NCBI GenBank assembly: GCA_963755985.1 | Contig: CAVWLO010000003.1 | Location: 744,001-808,000 of the forward strand | DNA from: DASXMT01 sp963755985 | Lineage (GTDB): Bacteria > Actinomycetota > Acidimicrobiia > Acidimicrobiales > RAAP-2 | Length of the DNA stretch: 64,000 nucleotides | Direction of reading: 5' to 3' | Shown: piece by piece, positions 1 to 7,308 of the stretch | Position numbering within the stretch: the first letter of the stretch is position 1 | Layout of the letters: each line of letters opens with the position of its first letter | Translations under genes and position numbers: made by a program | The notes under the pieces: model-generated | Databases searched by the model: none | Told to the model about the DNA's origin: nothing | Seen by the model: only the letters and a program-made list of their open reading frames with translations

Positions 1-32
1 CGGTCGGGCCCGGATTCTGGGAGCGGGCATGA
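1..32 (+). CDS. qcrA: QcrA Rieske iron-sulfur subunit, last codons only (partial)
   Basis: Frame 3 reads VGPGFWERA and stops at TGA 30-32, overlapping the qcrB ATG at 29 by four bases (ATGA). Actinobacterial Rieske subunits end in a very similar GPxFWER motif, and qcrA immediately precedes qcrB in the actinobacterial qcrCAB operon. Only the C-terminal residues are inside the window, so the call rests on this short motif plus gene order. Confidence 0.7.
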   Translation, partial: VGPGFWERA

Positions 33-1513
33 TCGACGAATCCGTACGCTGGCTCGACGATCGCCTGGGCGTAGCCAAGGGCGGCCGCACCTTCTTGGAC
101 AAGATCTTCCCCGACCACTGGTCGTTCATGCTCGGCGAGATCGCCCTGTACTCCTTCGTCGTCCTCATCGCCACGGGCGTCTTCCTCAGCCTGTACTTCG
201 TCCCGTCCGCCCACGAGGTCATCTACCACGGCTCCTACCTCCCCTTACGGGGGCAGAGGGTGTCCGAGGCCTACTCCTCGACCGTCGGGCTGTCCTTCGA
301 CGTGAAGTCCGGGCTCCTGATGCGCCAGGTCCACCACTGGGCCGCGGACGTGTTCTTGGGCTCGATCGCCGTCCACATGGCCCGGATCTTCTTCACCGGG
401 GCGTTCCGCAAGCCCCGGGAGCTCAACTGGATGGTCGGCATCACGATGTTGATACTCGGCATCGTCAACGGGTTCCTGGGCTACTCGCTGCCCGACGACC
501 TGGTGTCGGGGACCGGCATCCGCATCGCCTACTCCATCATCGAATCCGTGCCCCTGGTCGGCTCCTACCTCGGGTTCTTCCTCTTCGGGGGGAACTATCC
601 CGGCAGCGGGATCATCATCCCGAGGTTCTTCATCCTGCACGTCCTCATCCTGCCGGTGGTCATCGGCGGCCTGATCGCCGCGCACCTCGGTCTCCTGGTC
701 AAACAGAAGCACACCCAATTCCCCGGCAAGGGGAAGACCGAGCACAACGTGGTCGGCACCCCGATGTTCCCGACGTTCATCGCCAAGACCACCGGGTTCC
801 TGTTCATGGTCACAGCTGTGCTCTTCCTGTTGGGCGGGTTTGCCCAGATCAACCCGATCTGGCAGTTCGGTCAGTACGAGCCGTACCAGATCTCCTATGC
901 CGTGCAGCCCGACTGGTACATGGGCTGGCTCGACGGCGCACTTCGGATCATGCCCAGTTGGGAATGGGTGGGGTGGGGCCATACCATCCCCCTCGAGGTG
1001 TTCTTACCCGCGGTGGTGTTCCCCGGCCTGACCTTCAATTTCTTCTATCTCTGGCCGACATTGGAGCGAAGACACACGAAAGACCTGGCCCCCCACAACC
1101 TGCTCGACCGGCCGCGTGACCGCCCGAAGCGGACAGCCGCCGGCGCGGCGGTGCTGATGTTCTATTTCATGTTGTTCGCTGCATCGTCCACCGACGTGAT
1201 GGCCAATTTCTTCAACGTGTCGCTGAACACGGTGCTGTGGTTCTTCCGGATCTCGGTCTTCGTCATCCCGATCATCACCTACTTCGTCACCTACCGGATC
1301 TGCAACGAGATGCGAGCGGCCGAGGGCATCGGCAAGCGCAAGCGGGCCATGGTGGTGAGCCGGTCGGCCGAAGGGGCCTACAGCACGGTCGTCACCGAGC
1401 CCCGTCCCGGCGACGACGCCCACGAGCTCGAGGCCATCCCGGTCCCGACGTACATCAACCTGACCCCCGAGGAGCTCGAGACCGCCCCCGGTGTGCGTCG
1501 GGTCATGCGCTGA
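29..1513 (+). CDS. qcrB: Cytochrome bc1 complex cytochrome b subunit QcrB
   Basis: This 494-residue membrane protein is the di-haem cytochrome b of the actinobacterial menaquinol:cytochrome c reductase, which forms a supercomplex with the aa3 oxidase. The haem ligands are visible as two histidine pairs: H102/H116 (14 apart) in RQVHHWAADVF...VHMAR, and H204/H219 (15 apart, the b6/QcrB spacing). The quinol-site motif PEWY appears as PDWY at residues 294-297 in QPDWYMGWLDG, as is usual for actinobacterial homologues. A long cytoplasmic C-terminal tail follows the last membrane segment. The ATG overlaps the qcrA stop, so the two are translationally coupled. The partner oxidase genes ctaC/ctaD/ctaF lie 15 kb away in opposite orientation. 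Confidence 0.96.
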   Translation: MIDESVRWLDDRLGVAKGGRTFLDKIFPDHWSFMLGEIALYSFVVLIATGVFLSLYFVPSAHEVIYHGSYLPLRGQRVSEAYSSTVGLSFDVKSGLLMRQVHHWAADVFLGSIAVHMARIFFTGAFRKPRELNWMVGITMLILGIVNGFLGYSLPDDLVSGTGIRIAYSIIESVPLVGSYLGFFLFGGNYPGSGIIIPRFFILHVLILPVVIGGLIAAHLGLLVKQKHTQFPGKGKTEHNVVGTPMFPTFIAKTTGFLFMVTAVLFLLGGFAQINPIWQFGQYEPYQISYAVQPDWYMGWLDGALRIMPSWEWVGWGHTIPLEVFLPAVVFPGLTFNFFYLWPTLERRHTKDLAPHNLLDRPRDRPKRTAAGAAVLMFYFMLFAASSTDVMANFFNVSLNTVLWFFRISVFVIPIITYFVTYRICNEMRAAEGIGKRKRAMVVSRSAEGAYSTVVTEPRPGDDAHELEAIPVPTYINLTPEELETAPGVRRVMR

Positions 1514-1620
1514 GCACTCAGCGGACCTATCACGATCCATTCGTTGCGGCTCACCATCTGGGGCCCATCACCTGCGGGGTGAATCCTGTGGCTCGGGGTC
1601 GATCCTGGGGCGGAGGATCT

Positions 1621-2757
1621 CTATGGTTCGAGCGGTACCTGCCACCTGAGTGACGTGCCCCCTCCATCCGGGGCCCCGAGGATCAGGCTGCCACGCAGCT
1701 TCTCGGCGCGGCGCTGCAGATTGCCGAGACCCAGTCCACCCTCGGTGTCCCCGCCACCGGGGATGCCAGTACCGTCGTCAACCACTTCGAGCAGGCAGGT
1801 AGTCGGCGTCACGCTCAGGATCAGTCGGGCACGGGTGGCGTGGGCGTGGCGGCCGATGTTGGTCAACGCCTCCCTGATCGTGGCCAGGAGGTGATGGGCG
1901 ACGGTGTCAGAGACGGAGGTGTCGACCGGGCCATTCATGGTGACCTTGACTTCGAAGCCGACCACCGGCGTCAGCTCTCGGACGAGGGCAAGGACGCTGG
2001 CCCGGACGCCGCGGTCATCCCCGGCCATGCCCAGGGCGTAGATGACCGAGCGCACCTCGCGGATGGTGTCGTCGATGTCCGAGATCGCCCCGGCGAGACG
2101 GTCGGTGACCCGGGGACCGGTCGCCGTTGAGGCCAGGCTCTGGAGGGAGAGGCCCACGGCGAACAGGCGCTGGATCACCGTATCGTGAAGATCTCGGGCC
2201 AGCCGATCCCGATCCTCCACCACCGCCACCTCCCGCAGCCTCTCATGGAGGCGCGCGTTCTCGATGGCGATGCCAGCGGCCACAGCCAGGGCCTCGGCCA
2301 GTGCCACGTCGTCTCCGGTGAACTCGGACCAGCCGACCTTGTCGGTGAGGTAGAGATTGCCGTACACCTCGTCGCGAACCTTGATGGGCACACCGAGGAA
2401 CGACTTCATCGGGGGGTGATGGGCCGGGAAGCCGAAGCTGTCGAGGTGGGAGCCGAGGTCGGCCAGGCGCAACGCCTGAGGTTCGGTGATCAAGAGCCCG
2501 AGGACGCCGCGCCCGGTGGGTCGATGCCCGATGCGTTCCTCCTCGACAGGATCGAGCCCGACAGTAATGAACTGGGCCAGTTCGGTGCCGTCCTCATTCA
2601 ATACGCCGAGGGCACCGTAGCGTGCTCCGGTCATCGAGCATGCCTCCTCGACGACATGGCCGAGAAGCACGGGAAGCTCGAGATCGGCTTCCACCAGCAA
2701 GGTGGCCTCAAGGAGCCGGCGCAGCTTGGCGGGATCGTCAACCGAGTGAAATGGCAT
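1621..2757 (-). CDS. GAF-domain sensor histidine kinase, DevS/DosS-like
   Basis: This is a soluble HisKA_3-type kinase of 378 residues. A single GAF domain (about 20-170) is followed by a dimerisation/phosphoacceptor helix with DRDRLARDLHDTVIQRLF (phospho-His at 191) and a HATPase_c domain with N-box REALTNIGRHAHA and G-boxes DDGTGIPG and GLGLGNL. The GAF segment GFPAHHPPMKSFLG closely resembles the haem GAF of mycobacterial DosS; from memory, H114 falls where the proximal haem ligand of DosS lies, so haem sensing is plausible but inferred. Mycobacterial DosS has two GAF domains; this protein has one. An upstream in-frame TTG at 2790 exists, but ATG 2757 has a G-rich ribosome-binding stretch and starts where homology begins. 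It is divergent from the response regulator at 2895. Confidence 0.9.
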   Translation of the reverse strand: MPFHSVDDPAKLRRLLEATLLVEADLELPVLLGHVVEEACSMTGARYGALGVLNEDGTELAQFITVGLDPVEEERIGHRPTGRGVLGLLITEPQALRLADLGSHLDSFGFPAHHPPMKSFLGVPIKVRDEVYGNLYLTDKVGWSEFTGDDVALAEALAVAAGIAIENARLHERLREVAVVEDRDRLARDLHDTVIQRLFAVGLSLQSLASTATGPRVTDRLAGAISDIDDTIREVRSVIYALGMAGDDRGVRASVLALVRELTPVVGFEVKVTMNGPVDTSVSDTVAHHLLATIREALTNIGRHAHATRARLILSVTPTTCLLEVVDDGTGIPGGGDTEGGLGLGNLQRRAEKLRGSLILGAPDGGGTSLRWQVPLEP

Positions 2758-2858
2758 GTTACGGCCCCCGCGGGTCGCCTCTTTGGTCAAACCCTACGGC
2801 TTGAGACCACGACTACATCAGGTACGCTAGGCCATGCATTGACCGATTGCACATCGAG

Positions 2859-2879
2859 CCCGTTGCCTGATGCAACGGG
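2859..2879. promoter_or_regulatory. Perfect 8-bp inverted repeat ahead of the response regulator
   Basis: Arms CCCGTTGC (2859-2866) and GCAACGGG (2872-2879) are separated by five bases. The repeat ends just before the GGAGGAG ribosome-binding site (2884-2890) of the regulator's TTG start, in the region divergent from the sensor kinase. It could be an operator for both genes or a hairpin tuning translation. It does not match the DosR-type box found elsewhere in the block. Confidence 0.5.
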
Positions 2880-2894
2880 GTTTGGAGGAGGGCG

Positions 2895-3566
2895 TTGAGC
2901 GTAGGCGTCTTTCTTCTCGACGACCACGAACTGGTCCGAACCGGCCTGCGGACGCTGATCGAGGACACCGACGACCTCGTGGTGGTGGGAGAGGCGGCCA
3001 CCGCGGCCGAGGCCTTGGCCCGGATCCCTCCGACCCATCCCCAGGTGGCGATACTCGATGTGCGCCTCCCGGACGGAAGCGGCGTTGAGGTCTGCCGGGA
3101 GATCCGGTCGCAGTGGCCGGAGATCGCCTGCATGATGCTCACGTCCTACGCCGACGACGAGGCCCTCGTTGCTGCCATCATGGCGGGAGCAGCCGGTTAC
3201 GTGCTGAAGCAGGTCGGCGGCTTGGACCTGGTCGACAACATCCGCCGGGCCGCGGCGGGCGAATCACTGCTCGACTCCTCTTTGGTCGATCGGGTGCTCG
3301 AACAGCTCAATGAGGGCCCGAAGGAGGACCCCCGGCTGGCCGGTTTGACGCCGCAGGAACGGCGCATCCTCGATCTCATTGCCGAAGGCCAGACCAACCG
3401 CCAGATCGCCGGTGAGCTCTACCTGGCCGAGAAGACGGTGAAGAACTACGTCTCCAACCTGCTGGCCAAGCTGGGCATGGAGCGCCGGACCCAGGCGGCG
3501 ACGTTTGCTGCCCGGTTGGACGAGCGGTCGACCGAAGCCGCCCGGCGCGACGCCTCGGGCACCTGA
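2895..3566 (+). CDS. NarL/LuxR-family response regulator, DevR/DosR-like
   Basis: This 223-residue two-component regulator has an N-terminal receiver domain with acidic pocket D9/D10, phospho-acceptor D55 (ILDVRLPDG), the LTS switch at 82-84 and K105 in GYVLKQ. A LuxR-type helix-turn-helix follows (about 150-203; LTPQERRILDLIAEG, TNRQIAGELYLAEKTVKNYV). The architecture and linker match DevR/DosR, the hypoxia/NO/CO response regulator of mycobacteria. The start is TTG, four bases after GGAGGAG; no ATG lies in frame before the receiver domain. Divergent pairing with the GAF kinase at 1621-2757 indicates a cognate pair. The repeated 18-nt boxes upstream of neighbouring stress genes are its likely targets (inference). 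Confidence 0.92.
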   Translation: MSVGVFLLDDHELVRTGLRTLIEDTDDLVVVGEAATAAEALARIPPTHPQVAILDVRLPDGSGVEVCREIRSQWPEIACMMLTSYADDEALVAAIMAGAAGYVLKQVGGLDLVDNIRRAAAGESLLDSSLVDRVLEQLNEGPKEDPRLAGLTPQERRILDLIAEGQTNRQIAGELYLAEKTVKNYVSNLLAKLGMERRTQAATFAARLDERSTEAARRDASGT

Positions 3567-3575
3567 ACCCAGTCG

Positions 3576-3911
3576 CTAGCTCGAGCGAATCTCCTCATCC
3601 AACCGGGTCAGGTCGACATTGTGTGAGCCCACAGCTCGTTCGAGCCGTGTCCGCTCGACCTGGGGAGGGTCGAAGGCTTCGGGGGCGCTCTCTATGCCGA
3701 GGTGTCGGGCGAACTCCACGAGGGCACTGTCATAGGCCAATTGACCGGCTACATCGGTGAACGAGTCGCTTGGCTTGGTGAGGGCCGAATGACCGGCCAT
3801 GAGCTGTGACCGGCACTGAAGCAGAGTGGCCAGCATTTCGCCGCCGGTTTGCTCAATGTCGCCAGCGTTGGATTCAAGAGCTTTTCTGAGGAGGTCTGTG
3901 TACATGGACAT
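3576..3911 (-). CDS. Hypothetical protein, 111 aa
   Basis: The family is not recognised. It is a small, charged, predominantly helical soluble protein with no membrane segment or signal peptide. The start at ATG 3911 is preceded by AGGAAGGGG at good spacing; a second in-frame ATG lies at 3905. It is the last member of a run of minus-strand stress genes (DUF1918, CBS, two universal stress proteins), 68 bases after the second USP gene, and may belong to the same transcript. It ends ten bases from the convergent response-regulator stop. Confidence 0.65.
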   Translation of the reverse strand: MSMYTDLLRKALESNAGDIEQTGGEMLATLLQCRSQLMAGHSALTKPSDSFTDVAGQLAYDSALVEFARHLGIESAPEAFDPPQVERTRLERAVGSHNVDLTRLDEEIRSS

Positions 3912-3979
3912 GCGTCGGCTACCCCTTCCTTTCACGGACGGGTGGTGCCGTCGACATGTTCACCGATCGCCGTAGCCAG

Positions 3980-4390
3980 CTAGCGAACTACGACGACTGG
4001 ACAGTGAGCGTGCATGGTGCAGTGTTGGCTCACTGAACCAAGGAGGAGTCCGCGGAAGCCGCCCAATCCTCGACAGCCTACGACGAGGAGGTCTGCCCCG
4101 GCGCTTGCTTCGATGAGCGCCGGGGTCGGTGATCCTTCGTGGGTTACGCAGTCGATGCTGACTTGTGGGGCAACACGGTGCGCCGACTCGGCCGCCTTCT
4201 CTGCCCAGCGCCGCGTCGTCGCCTCAATCTCACTCGGAGCGAGGAAGACGTAGCCAGGACCAAAGGCGGTGTGAATCTCCAAGATCGAACCGGTGCGATC
4301 GGCCTGGATGGCCGCCCACTCCACCGCTCGGATGGCGTTCTTGGAGCCATCAGCTCCAACCACGATGCGGCGGATCTCGGGCTCGTTCAT
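3980..4390 (-). CDS. Universal stress protein (UspA family)
   Basis: This is a single UspA domain of 136 residues. An N-terminal beta strand and ATP-site start IRRIVVGADGS lead to the nucleotide-binding signature GCRGLGGFRGLLLGSVSQH and a final strand CPVVVVR. The GxGGFxGxxLGSVS motif places it with ATP-binding USPs. The start at ATG 4390 follows the upstream USP gene by seven bases, so the pair is almost certainly co-transcribed. In mycobacteria many such proteins are controlled by DosR. An in-frame N-terminal extension to 4486 overlaps the neighbouring gene and shows no homology, so it is excluded. Confidence 0.92.
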   Translation of the reverse strand: MNEPEIRRIVVGADGSKNAIRAVEWAAIQADRTGSILEIHTAFGPGYVFLAPSEIEATTRRWAEKAAESAHRVAPQVSIDCVTHEGSPTPALIEASAGADLLVVGCRGLGGFRGLLLGSVSQHCTMHAHCPVVVVR

Positions 4391-4397
4391 GCCCAGG

Positions 4398-4838
4398 TCA
4401 GCCGCGGACGATGAGCACAGGGCACGGCGTATGCGTGGACAAGTGCTCGCTGACCGAGCCGAGCAGCATCCCGGCGAATTCGCCATGGCCGCGGCTACCG
4501 ACGACGACGAGAGAAGCGTTCTCCGCCTCGTTCAGGAGCACGACAGCCGGGTGACCCTGGATGACACTGGTCGTAATCTCGACGGCGGGCTCGGCCGCCT
4601 TCTCAACCTCGGTGACCTCCTTGACCACACGCTCGAGCTCCGAAGCGGCGTCGGCGCCCAGGTCGACTCCCTGGGGCACAACCGCCCATCCGTAGCTCAA
4701 TGGGTAGTCCCAGGCCATCACCACCTGGAGCGGGGCACCCGTAAGCCGCGCCTGGCGGAGGCCCCAGGCAAGGGCGGCCTTTGACGAATCGGAGCCATCG
4801 ACCCCGACCACGATCTTCTTCTCTCGCGAATCTGTCAT
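4398..4838 (-). CDS. Universal stress protein (UspA family)
   Basis: This 146-residue UspA domain has KKIVVGVDGSDSS at the start (residues about 6-18) and the ATP-binding signature GSRGHGEFAGMLLGSVSEH near the C-terminus, ending in CPVLIVRG. ATG 4838 has a good GAGGAG site. It sits 124 bases downstream of the CBS gene and seven bases upstream of the next USP gene. It belongs to a family of cytoplasmic ATP-binding stress or dormancy proteins of poorly defined biochemical function. No DosR-type box lies directly upstream, so it probably depends on read-through from the box at 5710-5727 or on its own promoter. Confidence 0.92.
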   Translation of the reverse strand: MTDSREKKIVVGVDGSDSSKAALAWGLRQARLTGAPLQVVMAWDYPLSYGWAVVPQGVDLGADAASELERVVKEVTEVEKAAEPAVEITTSVIQGHPAVVLLNEAENASLVVVGSRGHGEFAGMLLGSVSEHLSTHTPCPVLIVRG

Positions 4839-4962
4839 GGGATACTCCTCATTGGACAAGAACGGCCAGTAAGCCGAACCGGCTCGCTGGTGCAACGCTG
4901 TTGGAATCGGGATTTGAGGACGCAGCCGACAGGACCCGACCAAGTTGGCCGACTCTGTTGTG

Positions 4963-5409
4963 TCAACGGGTGGCCGGTACCGGGCTGTCGTGGTGGGCAA
5001 AGAGGGTTTCGCCGGTGATCGGCCGAGCGAGATCGTTCAGCTCCGCAGCCACATTGATTAGAAGATCGTCCACGGAGATCATGCCGATGAATCGGTCACC
5101 TTGGACGACAGCCAGCCGACGGATCGGGTGGGACCGGAAGATGGCGAACGCGTCACGCACATCGGCTTCGGCCTCAATCGTCACGACCGGAGCCGTCATG
5201 ATCCCGTCAACTCTGGCATCACTGGCCAAGTCGCGAGCCAGGCCCCTTCGAACCAGGTCGCGGTCGGTCACGATTCCCACGATCCGTGGGCCGTCGATGA
5301 CGGCCAAGGCTCCAACTCCCGCCTGCTCCATGACGGCGGCGGCCTCGTGGATGGTCTGCTCACTGCTGATGCCGACGCCAGATCGACGTACAGCTTCATA
5401 TGCTTTCAT
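4963..5409 (-). CDS. Two-CBS-domain protein, similar to mycobacterial Hrp1
   Basis: The 148 residues consist almost entirely of a CBS pair. CBS1 is about 8-60 (GVGALAVIDGPRIVGIVTDRDLVRRG) and CBS2 about 68-122 (IRRLAVVQGDRFIGMISVDDLL). Such stand-alone Bateman modules bind adenosine nucleotides. The closest well-known relative is Hrp1 (Rv2626c), one of the most strongly hypoxia-induced DosR targets in Mycobacterium tuberculosis. It lies 48 bases downstream of DUF1918 and is probably driven by the DosR-type box at 5710-5727. The short C-terminal tail after CBS2 has no recognised feature. Confidence 0.92.
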   Translation of the reverse strand: MKAYEAVRRSGVGISSEQTIHEAAAVMEQAGVGALAVIDGPRIVGIVTDRDLVRRGLARDLASDARVDGIMTAPVVTIEAEADVRDAFAIFRSHPIRRLAVVQGDRFIGMISVDDLLINVAAELNDLARPITGETLFAHHDSPVPATR

Positions 5410-5457
5410 GTTGCAACCCTCTCTCCCGGTTCGTTGTCACAAGCATGCGGTGACTGG

Positions 5458-5658
5458 TCATTGAGACGAGTGTTCGAAATGCTGGATGCTGGCATCGGGT
5501 CCTGGGAAAAAGAGGGCCTGGTGGCCATTGTCACCCCATCGGACGACATACGGTGCCTCGCCGTCCGGACCACGGACCTCGAGGACCTCGCAGTCCCGCT
5601 CAGGCTCGCCCACTCGGTGTGCATGGATGATGATTCGATCGCCGACGCTCGCTTGCAT
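5458..5658 (-). CDS. DUF1918 domain protein
   Basis: This 66-residue protein belongs to the actinobacterial DUF1918 family, a small SH3-like fold of unknown role. The conserved core is visible as VGDRIIIHAHRVGEPERDCE, then LEVRGPDGEAPYVVRW and ALFFPGPDA. ATG 5658 is chosen because GGGAG precedes it and the family starts here; the in-frame extension to 5685 lacks homology. It is the first gene after the DosR-type box (51 bases from the box) and leads the run DUF1918, CBS, USP, USP. DUF1918 genes are often neighbours of stress proteins in actinobacteria. Confidence 0.9.
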   Translation of the reverse strand: MQASVGDRIIIHAHRVGEPERDCEVLEVRGPDGEAPYVVRWGDNGHQALFFPGPDASIQHFEHSSQ

Positions 5659-5709
5659 GGCAGTCTCCCTTCCGTTGTTCTTCAATCGTGATGCGGTCGC
5701 CAGCCCTGG

Positions 5710-5727
5710 GGTAGGGCCGAAAGTCTC
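5710..5727 (-). promoter_or_regulatory. DosR-type box A, upstream of DUF1918-CBS-USP genes
   Basis: On the minus strand this reads GAGACTTTCGGCCCTACC, 51 bases upstream of the DUF1918 start. It fits the consensus built from six intergenic sites in this block (GGGAC, YWWY, GRCCC, TRCC), differing only at position 2. The core has the geometry of the mycobacterial DosR site (GGGAC, four bases, GTCCC). Assignment to the local regulator at 2895 is inference. Confidence 0.7.
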
Positions 5728-5754
5728 TAGGGACGGCTGCCGCGGGTGCAGTGA

Positions 5755-6642
5755 CTACCGCGCCTCTCGAACGATCAACGTGGGACAGGTGGCATGGGTG
5801 GCACAGTGCTGACTTACCGATCCAAGCAGCATGCCCTTGAAGCCGCCGAGACCTCGGGATCCAACCACGAGGAGCTGGGCCTGCTCGCTGGCCTTCACCA
5901 AAGTCCATGAGGCGGGCTCGGTGGAGATCGTGGTGGTGACCTGGAGATCGGGTCGCATGGCCGCGGCGGTCGTCACGGCATCGCCCAAGGTGGTGTGGGC
6001 GTACTCGTCCAGGGCGGCCTGGAGGTCGATCAGCTGTGGCTTGCCGGCCTCGAGGGGCGGCCAGGCGCCAACGACCTCCAGCCGGGCCTCGAGCCGAGAC
6101 GCTTCCTCGACGGCCCATGTGAGTGCCCGTCCCGAATCCTGAGACCCGTCGAACCCGACCACAACCTTTGGAACCGCTCCATCGACGGGACGCTCCGACA
6201 GATGCGGTGGGCGGACGATCAGCACGGGACCGTGGGCATGGTGTGCGCAGTGCTGGCTGACCGACCCCAACAGAAGCGAACGAAATGCTCCGAGTCCGCG
6301 TGCCCCGGTGATGAGGAGGTCTGCCCCCTTGCTCGCTGCTACCAGGCCGAGCTGCGGCTGTAGCTGAGGCAGGCGGATCTCTACGAGGAGGTCTGGATCG
6401 AGTGCCCGTGCCGCCGCTTCCGCCTTCTCGCATATTGCTCGCGCCAGGTCCGGGAAATCGTGGACGTTGGCCAGAAGCGCTCCGGGCGCGACCGGCGCCG
6501 GATACAGCCAACAACAGGTCACCTCGAGGACTGCGGTTCGCTGGGTGGCCTCGCCGACGGCCCATCGGAGCGCCTCATCGGCTCCCGGCGAACCGTCCAC
6601 TCCGACGACCACTCGATGCTTGGGTTGGTTCTCGGGCGACAT
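5755..6642 (-). CDS. Tandem-domain universal stress protein
   Basis: This 295-residue protein has two UspA domains in series. Domain 1 starts RVVVGVDGSPGADEALRWAV and carries GARGLGAFRSLLLGSVSQH; domain 2 starts KVVVGFDGSQDSGRALTWAV and carries GSRGLGGFKGMLLGSVSQH. Both ATP-binding signatures are intact. The length and organisation match the tandem USPs that mycobacterial DosR induces (for example Rv1996, Rv2005c, Rv2623). The start is ATG 6642, with GAGAGGAA upstream; the longer open frame to 6804 has no homology. DosR-type box B lies 64 bases upstream. Confidence 0.93.
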   Translation of the reverse strand: MSPENQPKHRVVVGVDGSPGADEALRWAVGEATQRTAVLEVTCCWLYPAPVAPGALLANVHDFPDLARAICEKAEAAARALDPDLLVEIRLPQLQPQLGLVAASKGADLLITGARGLGAFRSLLLGSVSQHCAHHAHGPVLIVRPPHLSERPVDGAVPKVVVGFDGSQDSGRALTWAVEEASRLEARLEVVGAWPPLEAGKPQLIDLQAALDEYAHTTLGDAVTTAAAMRPDLQVTTTISTEPASWTLVKASEQAQLLVVGSRGLGGFKGMLLGSVSQHCATHATCPTLIVREAR

Positions 6643-6706
6643 TGGGCCGTTCCTCTCAGTGTTGGTTGTTGCCTTCTTCCCAGTGTTCTCTCCTCTTGGC
6701 GCGGCG

Positions 6707-6724
6707 CCTATGGTCGAAAGTCCT
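6707..6724 (-). promoter_or_regulatory. DosR-type box B, upstream of the tandem USP gene
   Basis: On the minus strand this reads AGGACTTTCGACCATAGG, with its nearest edge 64 bases from the ATG at 6642. It keeps the G3, C5, G10, C12, C13 and T15 positions shared by all six boxes but is the most degenerate at the 3' end. Confidence 0.6.
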
Positions 6725-6807
6725 TCAAGCTCCACGGTGCGGGTCTCTGGCCGACCAGGAAAGGCACTTGGCGCCCGCAATCTCCTGAAGAGCTCCTGGT
6801 CCACCGT

Positions 6808-7059
6808 CTATTTGGCACAGTTCCAGGCAATCTCGACTCGATGTCGTTCGCCTTCGAGGGCGCTCGCCACCGCCGATTGCAACCGCGTCCAACGGTCGTG
6901 GTTCTCGGGCGTACGCGGCAAGGGCGAATGGACCCGGACGAAGATGGTATCGCCCCACCCGTCGCGTATATCGATTCGGTTCACGAAGTCATGCCGGTCG
7001 TCCGGCAACGCTTCGCCCAGCCGTGTCAATACGCGCCTGGTGACCTCCGGTCTGACCAT
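6808..7059 (-). CDS. Hypothetical protein, 83 aa
   Basis: The family is not recognised. It encodes a basic, soluble small protein (HDFVNRIDIRDGWGDTIFVR, RVEIAWN near the end) with protein-like composition and no membrane segment. It is oriented toward the tandem USP gene and divergent from the kinase-like gene at 7309. DosR-type box C lies 90 bases upstream and could serve both directions because its core is nearly palindromic. The start is uncertain: ATG 7059 lacks a clear ribosome-binding site, and the frame stays open to 7146. Confidence 0.45.
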   Translation of the reverse strand: MVRPEVTRRVLTRLGEALPDDRHDFVNRIDIRDGWGDTIFVRVHSPLPRTPENHDRWTRLQSAVASALEGERHRVEIAWNCAK

Positions 7060-7149
7060 TTGGAGCAGTGTGCGCCCAAGATGGTGCGGAGAACAGGGTA
7101 CAAAGTCACTCGGTGACCGCGAAATCCGTGTTCGGACGGCGGGCATATC

Positions 7150-7167
7150 GGGACCAACGGCCCTACT
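7150..7167 (+). promoter_or_regulatory. DosR-type box C, between divergent genes
   Basis: The plus strand reads GGGACCAACGGCCCTACT, a near-perfect fit to the local consensus. It is 141 bases upstream of the kinase-like gene at 7309 and 90 bases from the small minus-strand gene at 7059. The asymmetric CCCTA end points to the 7309 gene, as in the other boxes. Confidence 0.7.
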
Positions 7168-7308
7168 CCGTCGTCCACGAACGGCCGATCATGACGGGAG
7201 GTCGGGTCGCGGCGGCATCAATTGAGCCAGAGCCGGACTGTTTAGCTGTGGCAAACAGCGCGTTGGGCCCGAAACGCACGGGGCACTGATCACCGGATCG
7301 GATGGGCA

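Noticed and set aside
4781..5464. Plus-strand ORF (227 aa) opposite the CBS gene
   Set aside because: Antisense shadow with no motif; the CBS protein on the other strand is clear.
5600..6565. Minus-strand ORF (321 aa) overlapping the tandem USP gene in another frame
   Set aside because: Arg/Pro-rich shadow frame; the USP frame carries both complete ATP-binding signatures.
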